A stretch of 37,383 bases of DNA from Candidatus Poribacteria bacterium (GTDB lineage Bacteria; Poribacteria; WGA-4E; WGA-3G), in the NCBI GenBank assembly GCA_022822275.1, contig JAJEBZ010000203.1, forward strand, positions 1 to 37,383, given 5' to 3'. The position numbers were made by a program, and so were the translations under genes. The notes below the pieces were generated by a model. It did no database searches and was not told where the DNA came from. It saw only the letters and a list, made by a program, of their open reading frames with translations. Positions 6,456-15,158 of the stretch are shown one piece after another (positions within the stretch are counted from its first letter, which is position 1; each line of letters begins with the position of its first letter).

Positions 6456-8897
6456 CTAAAATCCGGGACCGATTGTAAAATAAAACTTACCTTGAGGTGC
6501 ACGATTCTGCCGATCAAACGCATAACCCCAACCAAATCTTGCCAACATACCTAACATCTGTAAACGTGCTTCTACACCTGCCCCACGTTTGAGGTTAATT
6601 TGACGAAATGGGTTTCCAACACTTTCATCCCATACCTGCCCAACATCAAAGAAAAGAGCTGTTGTCAACTGCGGTGACACTTGAACACGATACTCAAAAT
6701 TGGAGAAGAATACTTTGTTCCCCCCATACGGATTCGGTGTATCGGAATTAAGCGGATCGGGATAGATCTCCCAATCTTCATAACCACGGACGGTGTCTAC
6801 TCCCCCCAGATAAAACCTTTCGTAGAATAGTTCTCTATTATCCTCATCTCTACTCTTCATATAACCCGCACGCGCATGGATAGCAAAAACATGATTCCAC
6901 CACGGGTTGAAAAACCAGCTCGTATCCGCAGTATACTTCTGGAACTCGTTATCAGCACCTAAAAAGCCACCGGAATACTCGTAGGAGAGGCTATTTGAAC
7001 TACCCCCCATTGGGTCATATAACGATGTCCGATAATCACGCGTATCACGTCCAATCGCGAAAAGAATACTCCTTGTTGACCGATTGAACAACTCCTCTTC
7101 AGGTGTGTTCGCTTCTACCAGTTCATTACGAAACCTTACCGACAAGTCAATATCATAAGCAATCGGACGCCCCAGTGAGATAGAACCTCCACGTGTATCC
7201 CAAATATATCTATCCCTCAGATAATTATCCGGATCGAGAACGGTACCAACATTGCCATAATAACGACGAAATCTACGATTGTTGTAAATACGGGCATTCA
7301 GACGCGTCGGTGTTCCAAATATCCAAGGCGTACCAAAACTCGCTTCTGCAGTATAGTGATCGCGCGTACCAAGTTCTCCCTTCAAATGTATCCGATACGC
7401 ACGTCCAAATAGGTTATGCTGTCCGATCTCAGCAGTGCCGAAAATACCACCTTCACTCCCATACCCCCCACCAACACTCAATGTGCCAGTCGTAGGAGAT
7501 TCCGCAATATTTACGACAAGGTTTTTTCGACTATCGTTCTCCGTATCACTCGGAACAAAATCTACTGCACGAATAAACGGCCCCATTTGGAAAAGACGTT
7601 GCCGCGCTTTACGCAGCGACTTCACATCAAGCAACTCATCTGACTTGATATTTAACCAATTCAACTCACGACGAATCACATTTTCATTCGTCTTTTCCAA
7701 ACCCTGAATTGGCACATTGTCAATGATTATAACATCTCCTTGATTTATTTTCAAGGTAATGTCCACAGACGCAGTTACCTCATCAAAATGGGGTTGTGGC
7801 ACGACTTCCGCAAGAAGATAGCCTTTATCAAGATAGTTTTGTTGGAGTTCCGCAATGGATTCTTCAAATATATCTCTATTGAAAACTTCACCTTCAGCAG
7901 GATCCAACATACTCAGAAGTTTCTTCTCTGAAAATACTATCTTCTCACCAAATTCAAGTTCAATGTAGTATTTACCGAGAATGAATTGAGCCCCCTCATC
8001 CACTGTAATATCAAGAATCAATCCTGTTTTGTCTTCGGTGAACCGTTTCTCATGTCCCAAAATCTTTACTTGTGCAAACCCAAGGTCTTGATAGTAATTT
8101 CTTAAAGTATATCCCAGGTCCTCCTCCTCAAACAGAACCTCATCAAAGTGTTTACCAACCCGGGTTTTCATCTTTTTGCGTAGCTTCTTCGCATCAACTT
8201 GAGCATTTCCCAAAAAATTGATCTCTGTTATTCTTACACGCGGTCCTTCCTCTATCTCAAATGTAATCTGATTCGTGTTCTCGTCCGAATTGACATCTAT
8301 ATGGACTTGAATCTTTACAAGGTAATATCCTTTTTCATGATAGAGTTTTTTGATAGCCCGTTCACTATCCCAACGCAGGCGATCATTGAAAATTTCTGAA
8401 CGACGAAGCGTTACCTTATCCATGATTTTTCCCGTATCTATCTCTTCGTTTCCTATGATGTTGATACTTTCCACTTTAGGGCTTTCATCAAGGATATAAG
8501 TTACAACAAACCCCCCACCTTCAGCTTTCTTTACATCCACTTTAATATCATAGAAGAATCCTGTGTCTTTGTATAAGTTCTCAATATCCTTGGTAATCAA
8601 TTCATCAGAGATTTCTTGACCAACCTGCGTTTGTATCAATGTCAGCAACATCTCCTTGCGAAGTGTTTGAATACCCTCAAACTCAATCCGCTTGACTACA
8701 AACATATTATCAACAGATGTGGAGGAAGGGGTTTCTTCAACAGATTCCTTTTCTGTAATGTCTTCCGATGCTTGGGGGCCTAAAGGTGTTTTAGGTGTCT
8801 CTTCGGCAAAAACAGTGAAACTCGGTATAACCGATAGAATCAATACCATTATTATACCAATAATAGGTGTAAGTAACGATTTCATTAGATCGGACAT
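6456..8897 (-). CDS. bamA: Outer membrane protein assembly factor BamA
   Basis: Central BAM-complex component that folds beta-barrel proteins into the outer membrane. From the start used here the protein has 813 residues: a signal peptide (about 1-31, ending SFTVFAEE), five consecutive POTRA domains (about 65-460; the first begins FVVKRIEFEGIQTLR), and a 16-strand barrel starting near GTLSVGGGYG. The barrel contains the loop 6 motif VRGY and ends in phenylalanine (FTIGPGF), the BAM recognition signal. An upstream in-frame ATG at 8963 would add 22 residues before the signal peptide; the ATG at 8897 is preferred because AAGGAG lies 10 bp upstream and it gives a normal signal peptide. Follows ilvE on the same strand. 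Confidence 0.95.
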   Translation of the reverse strand: MSDLMKSLLTPIIGIIMVLILSVIPSFTVFAEETPKTPLGPQASEDITEKESVEETPSSTSVDNMFVVKRIEFEGIQTLRKEMLLTLIQTQVGQEISDELITKDIENLYKDTGFFYDIKVDVKKAEGGGFVVTYILDESPKVESINIIGNEEIDTGKIMDKVTLRRSEIFNDRLRWDSERAIKKLYHEKGYYLVKIQVHIDVNSDENTNQITFEIEEGPRVRITEINFLGNAQVDAKKLRKKMKTRVGKHFDEVLFEEEDLGYTLRNYYQDLGFAQVKILGHEKRFTEDKTGLILDITVDEGAQFILGKYYIELEFGEKIVFSEKKLLSMLDPAEGEVFNRDIFEESIAELQQNYLDKGYLLAEVVPQPHFDEVTASVDITLKINQGDVIIIDNVPIQGLEKTNENVIRRELNWLNIKSDELLDVKSLRKARQRLFQMGPFIRAVDFVPSDTENDSRKNLVVNIAESPTTGTLSVGGGYGSEGGIFGTAEIGQHNLFGRAYRIHLKGELGTRDHYTAEASFGTPWIFGTPTRLNARIYNNRRFRRYYGNVGTVLDPDNYLRDRYIWDTRGGSISLGRPIAYDIDLSVRFRNELVEANTPEEELFNRSTRSILFAIGRDTRDYRTSLYDPMGGSSNSLSYEYSGGFLGADNEFQKYTADTSWFFNPWWNHVFAIHARAGYMKSRDEDNRELFYERFYLGGVDTVRGYEDWEIYPDPLNSDTPNPYGGNKVFFSNFEYRVQVSPQLTTALFFDVGQVWDESVGNPFRQINLKRGAGVEARLQMLGMLARFGWGYAFDRQNRAPQGKFYFTIGPGF

Positions 8898-8966
8898 GGT
8901 AGATATTCTCCTTAATAGTTGCGTTTTAGGTGGTTTGATTTGTTCCGTTGTTTTTCGTTTCATACA

Positions 8967-9842
8967 TCACTCAGGAAAGATTCGTGTTCCAAAGTTATTT
9001 GCATAATGCCGATATGCAGCGATGAGTTTCTGTGTAACTTTGCCCGGTTCACCATTGCCAATCACACGTTGGTCAAGCTTAACAACCGGAATCACTTCCG
9101 CTGCTGTTCCTGTTAAGAAGCATTCATCAGCTATATAAATACCGTGTCGGGTAAAAACGCGTTCTTCAACTTCAAATCCTGCTTCACGTGCAAGCGTAAT
9201 CACACAATTCCGGGTAACGCCTTCAAGAATACCGAGATGTGCTGGGGGTGTAATGATCATCTCATCTTTTACAATAAAGATGTTATCTCCACTACATTCT
9301 GCAACATATCCATCTATATTCAGCATCAAAACTTCCACGGCACCAGATTGCTTTCCTTCTATTTTCGCAAGAATGTTGTTCAGATAGTTTAATGATTTAA
9401 TTCGCGGGTTGATCGCTTCAGGATAATTCCTTCTCACTGAAACTGTGACGATTTCCAAACCATTTTCATAGTAATGTTGCGGATATAACGTTATTTTGTC
9501 GGCAATTATTATCACAGATGGGTTGTGACACTTATCGGGATCAAGACCTAAATCTCCGATGCCGCGCGTTACGATCAACCGAATATATCCTTCCCGGAGT
9601 TGATTTCTACGGAGCGTCTCAAGTGTAGCTTCCTGCATTGCTTCAATCGGAATAGGAATCTTTAACATTAGCGATTTAGCAGAATCGTAGAGTCTTTCTA
9701 AGTGTTCATCCAGTTTAAAGACATATCCGTTGTAACATCGGATACCTTCAAATACACCATCACCATAAAGCAGACCGTGATCAAATACGGAAATCTTTGC
9801 TTCTTCAGGTGAAAAATATTCTCCGTCGACATAAATCAACAT
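8967..9842 (-). CDS. ilvE: Branched-chain amino acid aminotransferase, class IV PLP enzyme
   Basis: Expected to transfer amino groups between branched-chain amino acids and 2-oxoglutarate. The 291-residue protein matches class IV fold-type aminotransferases: VFDHGLLYGDGVFEGIR (19-35), YIRLIVTRG (86-94), the PLP-binding lysine Lys149 in PRIKSLNYLNN, ECSGDNIFIV and FLTGTAAEVIPV near the C-terminus. Length agrees with the family (about 290-310). D-amino-acid transaminases share the fold and cannot be excluded from motifs alone. It sits between lolD and bamA, where no metabolic gene is expected, so it looks like an insertion into an envelope gene cluster. Confidence 0.85.
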   Translation of the reverse strand: MLIYVDGEYFSPEEAKISVFDHGLLYGDGVFEGIRCYNGYVFKLDEHLERLYDSAKSLMLKIPIPIEAMQEATLETLRRNQLREGYIRLIVTRGIGDLGLDPDKCHNPSVIIIADKITLYPQHYYENGLEIVTVSVRRNYPEAINPRIKSLNYLNNILAKIEGKQSGAVEVLMLNIDGYVAECSGDNIFIVKDEMIITPPAHLGILEGVTRNCVITLAREAGFEVEERVFTRHGIYIADECFLTGTAAEVIPVVKLDQRVIGNGEPGKVTQKLIAAYRHYANNFGTRIFPE

Positions 9843-9872
9843 TACCTATACCTTCCTATATACAAGTATCAT

Positions 9873-10604
9873 TTATTTTTCTTTGTCACCGGTTCTGCCA
9901 TCCACAAGCTGAACCGTCCGGTGCGCGCGTGCCGATAAACGTGAGTCATGGGTCACAATAACAAATGTCTGATTGAGACGTTCATTGATATCCTGCAATA
10001 CATCAAGTACTGATTCACTCGTCTTATCGTCTATATTACCTGTCGGCTCATCCGCAAGCACAACTTTAGGTTGATTGATAAGAGCTCTGGCGATAGCAAC
10101 TCTTTGACGTTCTCCGCCTGATAGTTGGCTCGGATAATGTTCAAGACGTTCTGAAAGACCAACACTATCAAGAAGATGTTCCGCTGTTTCATATACGCCA
10201 CCAATGTTCAGGCTATTGCTATCATCGAGTTTCACAGACTTTGATTTTCGGATGAGCCCACCCATCGCAACATTTTCTAAAGCTGTAAATTCTGGCAACA
10301 ATTGGTGAAACTGAAATACAAAACCGATCGCCTCATTTCTAAAACGTGTTAGCTCCCGTTCAGTGAATGCCGTTATATCTTGTTCCTCGTAATAGATGTT
10401 CCCAACTGTTGGTCGATCAAGTGTTCCCAAAAGATGCAACAAAGTACTCTTTCCAACGCCTGATGCTCCCATTATTGCAAGAATCTCTGAATTGCGAACT
10501 TCAAGGTTAACGCCTTTAAGTACCTTGAGTTCAGAGTCACCATCATAAAACGATTTGTGTAAATTGTCAATTCTTATTAAGTTTTCCATTGAAGTTTTAA
10601 CCAC
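9873..10604 (-). CDS. lolD: Lipoprotein-releasing ABC transporter ATPase LolD
   Basis: ATPase that would power release of outer-membrane lipoproteins from the inner membrane with the adjacent permease. The protein shows Walker A GASGVGKST (46-54), the Q-loop in FVFQFHQLLPEFTA, the LolD/MacB-type signature LSGGERQRVAIARAL, Walker B VVLADEPTGN, and the H-loop VTHD. The segment between Q-loop and signature is somewhat longer than usual (GGLIRKSKSVKLDDSNSLN). The start is not fixed: a GTG at 10604 gives 243 residues, while an ATG at 10589 (MENLIRIDN) fits the family N-terminus better; neither has a strong ribosome site. It lies 36 bp after lolC/E. Confidence 0.9.
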   Translation of the reverse strand: MVKTSMENLIRIDNLHKSFYDGDSELKVLKGVNLEVRNSEILAIMGASGVGKSTLLHLLGTLDRPTVGNIYYEEQDITAFTERELTRFRNEAIGFVFQFHQLLPEFTALENVAMGGLIRKSKSVKLDDSNSLNIGGVYETAEHLLDSVGLSERLEHYPSQLSGGERQRVAIARALINQPKVVLADEPTGNIDDKTSESVLDVLQDINERLNQTFVIVTHDSRLSARAHRTVQLVDGRTGDKEK

Positions 10605-10640
10605 GGTTTGACGACTCTATCAAATATTTTGATGTCTTTA

Positions 10641-12110
10641 TTATTCATACTGCAATGCTTCAATAGGCTTAAGGTTTGATGCTTGCCATGCAGGATAGAT
10701 AGTCCCTAACCAACATATTACGAATGAGAGTAAATTGATGAAACCCACAAAAAACCAATTGACTCTGATCGGCAGTTCATTCATCTGATAGATACCACTT
10801 AAACCCAACTCTTTCAAAGAGATTGGTTTGACAAAGCAGTATAACACAAAACCCACAACAACTATCCAGAAAACTGACATTGCCAACTTTCTCATTGTTC
10901 CGTGAGGTATCAAACGTCGGAAAGCAATTACGATCTGACAGATAATTAATAATGCTATAGCACCAAACGCATACAACGGTGATGGTCTGACAACATTATT
11001 GCTCAACAACCAACACAGACCCAGCCCTAATGCTGAACCAGCAATAGTCCCTAACATGCCGATCACACTCCCTTGAAACATAAATATTCCTAATATGTTT
11101 CCACGGGATGCCCCCAAAGTTCGCAACGTTCCAATATCACGTGTCTTTTCCATCACTGTCATGATAAGCGTACTTGCGATATTAAAAGCAGCAACCAATA
11201 TGATAAGTGCTTCAATGATGACTGTCGCGATCTTTTCCAATTTCAACGCAGCAAACAAAGATGCATGTGTCTCTAACCACGTCGTCGTTATCGGCATGTC
11301 AATGACATCTGAAAACTGCGCTGCGTCTTCTATCAATACACTGAGTTCAGATGCCATCTCCGCATCTTCTAATTTTACCAAAATTACATTAACTTTGTCT
11401 TCTGCATCGTAAAGCTCTTGCGCAGTTTCCTTTGCTATATACGCAATCTGATTGTCGTAGACCGCAAGTTCTGACTCATAGAATCCAATGATAACAAAAT
11501 TGGAAAAATCAACAAAGAAATTCGGAGAACCTGTCGTATATGGGTTTTCATCAAGGCTAACGATAAGTCTAAGAACATCACCAACACCAATCCCCAAGCG
11601 CGCCGCCAAGCGCGAACCAACTACCATACCCCCTGCAATCGTCTCACCTTCTCTGAGTGCTGCTTCCTCTATTAATGGGGATGACTGAAAGTCTACCGAA
11701 CCCTCAACAAAATGTGAAAAACCTGTGACTTCATCCTCTTGCGCCGTATCTATGCCTTTCACAAAAATAGTGTCCTTAATCCCCTCGCCACCAGTTTGGA
11801 AAACACCCATCTGTGAATACACAACTGGGGACGCAGCAACAACCCCCTCAACATCTGTTATACGTTCAATTCTGTTTTGATAGTCTCCGAAAAAATTGTT
11901 ACCAATTAATCGCAGGACGACATGTGCCTCATTCGCAAGGAATCTATCTCTAAGTCCATGCTCTACACCATCAAGCACAGCAATCACTAATATCACTGTC
12001 GCAACACCGAGGCCAACGCCCGCAATTGAGATGATACTGATGATTGAGATAAACGACTGTTTTCTACGTGAGAGTAGATACCGTGAGGCTACAAACCATT
12101 CAAATTTCAT
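10641..12110 (-). CDS. lolC: Lipoprotein-releasing ABC transporter permease LolC/LolE
   Basis: Inner-membrane permease working with LolD. It begins FEWFVASRYLLSRRKQSFISIISIISIAGVGLG (typical LolC/E start, first membrane segment about 23-45), followed by a large periplasmic MacB-like domain and a C-terminal FtsX domain from about 290 (EALIILVAAFNIASTLIM, KTRDIGTLRTLGASRGNI). It ends with the family hallmark YPAWQASNLKPIEALQYE. At 489 residues it is about 70-80 longer than usual. The excess is residues about 373-439, which contain two additional hydrophobic stretches (FGAIALLIICQIVIAF and FWIVVVGFVLYCFV). A single permease gene suggests a homodimeric LolCD-type or LolF-like transporter. Confidence 0.9.
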   Translation of the reverse strand: MKFEWFVASRYLLSRRKQSFISIISIISIAGVGLGVATVILVIAVLDGVEHGLRDRFLANEAHVVLRLIGNNFFGDYQNRIERITDVEGVVAASPVVYSQMGVFQTGGEGIKDTIFVKGIDTAQEDEVTGFSHFVEGSVDFQSSPLIEEAALREGETIAGGMVVGSRLAARLGIGVGDVLRLIVSLDENPYTTGSPNFFVDFSNFVIIGFYESELAVYDNQIAYIAKETAQELYDAEDKVNVILVKLEDAEMASELSVLIEDAAQFSDVIDMPITTTWLETHASLFAALKLEKIATVIIEALIILVAAFNIASTLIMTVMEKTRDIGTLRTLGASRGNILGIFMFQGSVIGMLGTIAGSALGLGLCWLLSNNVVRPSPLYAFGAIALLIICQIVIAFRRLIPHGTMRKLAMSVFWIVVVGFVLYCFVKPISLKELGLSGIYQMNELPIRVNWFFVGFINLLSFVICWLGTIYPAWQASNLKPIEALQYE

Positions 12111-12183
12111 ATATTTTAGAAACCGTATTTAATACAAACTATTCAAGGCAATTGCAGCCTATTAAGACAATCAGAGTTAATAA

Positions 12184-12417
12184 TCATTTCCAATCAATAT
12201 CATCAAGCACATTAGCAGTAGCAACCTGTTCCAAAAGCGAGTCAAGACGAGTAAGACTTCGCATCCTTGACACTTTACTCGTTACAGAAACTGGAACAGA
12301 ACCGATACGCAGATCAAGCATTTTCAAAAGTGTCTCACGTTTAGCTTGTATCTGACCGCGTTTCTCACCTTTCTCAATGCCTTGTTGCATGAGATGTTCA
12401 GCCATAGTCCTTTCCAT
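12184..12417 (-). CDS. Small protein resembling the C-terminal tail of Rpn/YhgA-like nuclease-transposase proteins
   Basis: A 77-residue highly charged protein. It begins MERTMAEHLMQQGIEKGEKRGQ, a pattern seen before the C-terminal region of Rpn (recombination-promoting, YhgA-like) proteins, and continues with TLLKMLDLRIGSVPVSVTSKV and a final LLEQVATANVLDDIDWK. The PD-(D/E)XK nuclease domain is absent, so this is either a truncated remnant or a stand-alone tail protein. The start at 12417 is supported by a strong ribosome site (AAGGAGG, 8-bp spacing). The open frame extends back to 12534, but that part has no recognisable content and touches the GNAT stop. Confidence 0.65.
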   Translation of the reverse strand: MERTMAEHLMQQGIEKGEKRGQIQAKRETLLKMLDLRIGSVPVSVTSKVSRMRSLTRLDSLLEQVATANVLDDIDWK

Positions 12418-12533
12418 TAGTTCTCCCTCCTTTTGATGAACAGTATTTTGTATGTTTTCTCGAACCAAAGATTTTAATACTCCATAGCCGCAGATCGGAC
12501 GCTCATTATAAATACAATCTGATGTTCTTGACA

Positions 12534-13097
12534 CTATCGGGAATTATACGTTTTATTATGAATGCAGTATTTGACTAAATCTACGGAAACACCCCATTTT
12601 TCCGCTGCGCGAGGATATTCCGCTTCAAATTGCATACCAATCTTTTCCAACACTCGTCCTGATGCGCGGTTCTGCTTAAAATAAAAGGCGTGGATACTTC
12701 TCAATTTTAAAACGTCAAAACCATAAGATAGGATTACTTTTGCTGCCTCTGTACAATATCCACACCCCCAATAGGGTTTACCAACCCAATAACCGAGTTC
12801 ACCTAACTTTTTCGCTTGGTCAATTCTTATGTCAATCGCTCCAATCAATATAGGTCCGTCCGATTCATGTGTATCTTTCAACGTGATCGCATAAACAATA
12901 CCAGAACCATTCTTCAAACCTTTACTATGACTGCCAATCCATTTTTCTGCCATACCATCTTTGTATGGATGTGGGATTGCACATGTTGTTGCTGCCACAT
13001 CACGTTCACCTGCAAGACGCTGCACATCAGAAGCATCCTCAAGTGTAAATGAACGCAAAATTAACCTATTTGTCGTCAGTACAGGTGCAGTTAACAT
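12534..13097 (-). CDS. GNAT family N-acetyltransferase (RimJ/RimL type), copy 2
   Basis: A 187-residue acetyltransferase of the RimJ/RimL branch, which transfers acetyl from acetyl-CoA to N-terminal or other amines. Motifs: TNRLILRSFTLEDASDVQRL at the N-terminus, LGELGYWVGKPYWGCGYCTEA (acetyl-CoA binding motif A region) and LRSIHAFYFKQNRASGRVLEK (motif B, with the N-R-A-S segment typical of the family). The substrate cannot be inferred. It is clearly a tandem paralogue of the gene immediately upstream, whose stop overlaps its start by 7 bp. It lies inside the lysS - lolC interval. Confidence 0.85.
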   Translation of the reverse strand: MLTAPVLTTNRLILRSFTLEDASDVQRLAGERDVAATTCAIPHPYKDGMAEKWIGSHSKGLKNGSGIVYAITLKDTHESDGPILIGAIDIRIDQAKKLGELGYWVGKPYWGCGYCTEAAKVILSYGFDVLKLRSIHAFYFKQNRASGRVLEKIGMQFEAEYPRAAEKWGVSVDLVKYCIHNKTYNSR

Positions 13098-13648
13098 GTA
13101 ACCTCAAATTCATCTTTAGAAAGCGTATAACCTATCTGATCTTCCAAAACCCCCAAGTGTTCAACGTCTTTCGGAAAGTAATCCCAATACTTCATACCGA
13201 TTTTTTGCATAACGCGCCCCGATGCAGGATTTCTGCTGAAATGATACGCCAGAATGACATCAAGGCCACGCTCAAGGAACCCGTAAGCAACAACTGCCTT
13301 TGCTGCCTCAGTACAATACCCACAATTCCAATACGGTTTTCCAATCCAATACCCGAGAAATGCATCATTGTAGGGTAGATGAATCCGGAAATTCAATTCT
13401 ACGTTGCCCAGTAACGTCCCATCTTTTCTCAGTGTGACTGCAAAAGCAGCACCTGAGCCACTTTCAAACCATTTCTGACTGGAGAGAATCCAGTCTTCCG
13501 CCATGCCATCAAGGTGCAACTCTTCTATGCCAGTGGTAGTGGAAACGACATCCGGATCACTTGTAATATGTTGTACTTCTTGAGCATCCTCAAGGGTAAA
13601 TGAACGCAAAATCAACCTTTCCGTATGAAGTGTCGGTGCAGTCAACAT
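13091..13648 (-). CDS. GNAT family N-acetyltransferase (RimJ/RimL type), copy 1
   Basis: A 185-residue paralogue of the following gene: both start MLTAP, share ERLILRSFTLEDAQEVQ-like N-termini, a GYWIGKPYWNCGYCTEAAK acetyl-CoA site and a SRNPASGRVMQKIGMKY motif B. Predicted cytoplasmic, with no signal peptide. Its start is 1 bp from the lysS stop, and its stop overlaps the next start, so lysS and both GNATs are probably co-transcribed and translationally coupled. The acetylated target is unknown; no toxin-antitoxin partner is visible. Confidence 0.85.
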   Translation of the reverse strand: MLTAPTLHTERLILRSFTLEDAQEVQHITSDPDVVSTTTGIEELHLDGMAEDWILSSQKWFESGSGAAFAVTLRKDGTLLGNVELNFRIHLPYNDAFLGYWIGKPYWNCGYCTEAAKAVVAYGFLERGLDVILAYHFSRNPASGRVMQKIGMKYWDYFPKDVEHLGVLEDQIGYTLSKDEFEVTC

Positions 13649-13649
13649 T

Positions 13650-15122
13650 TTAGCTTTCAGGTCGCATCTGCGGAAACAAGATCACATCACGGATTGAATA
13701 CTGATCTGTCAATAACATCGTTAACCTATCAATACCAATTCCAAGTCCACCTGTCGGCGGCATGCCATACTCCAATGCACGCAGGTAATCTTCATCAACC
13801 ATAAATGCTTCCTCATCTCCCTTTTCCAATTTACTTGCTTGTTCCATAAAACGTCTGCGTTGATCAATCGGGTCGTTGAGTTCACTAAATGCGTTACCGA
13901 CTTCCATGCCGCACATAAAAAATTCAAAACGTTCTACAAAATCAGGATTATCCGGTTTCTTTTTCGCAAATGGAGATACCTCAATCGGATAATCATAAAT
14001 TATTGTCGGTTGATCCAGTTTCGACTCCACAAAAACATCAAAGAGTTCAGCTATAATTTCACCCCGGGATTCATCCCCTTCCAACTTAATACCCGCATCA
14101 ACTACAGTTGTATAAAGCTCATGCTTAGAAAACGACTCAGGATCAATATCCGCATGTTTCTGAATTGACTCAATCATAGTCATTCTTTGCCACGGCGGGG
14201 TAAAATCTATCGTTTTCTCTTGATAATTTATCTGTGTTGTTCCGTGTAGTTTCTCAACTGTTTTGGCAATCAGATTTTCTGTCAACTCCATAATGTCAAG
14301 GTAATCCGCATAAGCTTGATAGAGTTCAAGCATCGTGAATTCTGGGTTGTGATCGCGATCCATGCCTTCATTGCGAAAATCACGCGAAAACTCGTAAACC
14401 CTATCAAAACCGCCTACAATCAAACGTTTTAGGTAAAGTTCATTCGCAATCCGCAGATAAAACTGCTGATCTAACGTATTATGGTAGGTCGTAAACGGCC
14501 GCGCACTTGCCCCACCATAGATTGGTTGTAGCACAGGTGTTTCTACTTCAATAAAATTCTGTGCGTCAAGCATCTCACGAATCGCACGAACAATTTGCGT
14601 CCGCTTAATGAAAACCTCTTTCACATCAGGATTCATGATGAGATCTGCATAACGCTGCCTATACCGAGTCTGCTTGTCTTGTAAGCCGTGCCATTTTTCT
14701 GGCAGCGGTCGGATGGACTTAGAGAGAAGTTCCACTTCATCAACCAAAATCGTCAATTCCCCTGTACGAGTGCGGAATACGACACCACTCACACCGATAA
14801 TATCACCGATATCAAAACGACGATATATCAAATAAGGCTCTGCACCAACACCATCTCTACGCACATAAATCTGTATCTGTCCCTTACTGTCTTGCAAGTT
14901 CGCAAAACTACTCTTGCCATGATCGCGTTTGGTCATAATCCTACCGGCAACCGTGACACGGTGCGTTTCGTCAGGTGTTTCATCAACTTTATCAAAATCT
15001 TTACGAATGACAGCCGTCGTATGGGTTGGGGTGAATTTATGTGGGTAGGGATTAATACCTGCTTTGCGGATTTCACTTAACTTCTCTTTACGTTGGCGCA
15101 TCAACTCATTTGACTCATCCAT
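13650..15122 (-). CDS. lysS: Lysyl-tRNA synthetase, class II
   Basis: Charges tRNA-Lys. The 490-residue protein has full family length: an N-terminal OB-fold anticodon-binding domain (about 60-165, TVAGRIMTKRDHGKSSFANL), class II motif 1 around 185-215 (FIEVETPVLQ), motif 2 FSRDFRNEGMDRDHNPEFT, and motif 3 GLGIGIDRLTMLL near the C-terminus. The lysine-pocket region NAFSELNDPIDQRRRF is also present. A strong ribosome site (AAGGAGGG) precedes the ATG. No T-box or long leader is possible because the Uma2 stop is only 36 bp upstream. Confidence 0.97.
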   Translation of the reverse strand: MDESNELMRQRKEKLSEIRKAGINPYPHKFTPTHTTAVIRKDFDKVDETPDETHRVTVAGRIMTKRDHGKSSFANLQDSKGQIQIYVRRDGVGAEPYLIYRRFDIGDIIGVSGVVFRTRTGELTILVDEVELLSKSIRPLPEKWHGLQDKQTRYRQRYADLIMNPDVKEVFIKRTQIVRAIREMLDAQNFIEVETPVLQPIYGGASARPFTTYHNTLDQQFYLRIANELYLKRLIVGGFDRVYEFSRDFRNEGMDRDHNPEFTMLELYQAYADYLDIMELTENLIAKTVEKLHGTTQINYQEKTIDFTPPWQRMTMIESIQKHADIDPESFSKHELYTTVVDAGIKLEGDESRGEIIAELFDVFVESKLDQPTIIYDYPIEVSPFAKKKPDNPDFVERFEFFMCGMEVGNAFSELNDPIDQRRRFMEQASKLEKGDEEAFMVDEDYLRALEYGMPPTGGLGIGIDRLTMLLTDQYSIRDVILFPQMRPES

Positions 15123-15158
15123 TCGACTACCCTCCTTACTTTTTTATATAAACCGAGA

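Noticed and set aside
12418-12534. N-terminal extension of the Rpn-like tail protein
   Set aside because: The extra 39 residues look unlike any protein pattern, and the internal ATG at 12417 has a strong ribosome site; the extension may be a decayed remnant.
14688-15080. Plus-strand frame of 130 codons opposite lysS
   Set aside because: Fully inside the unambiguous lysS coding region on the other strand; no independent support.
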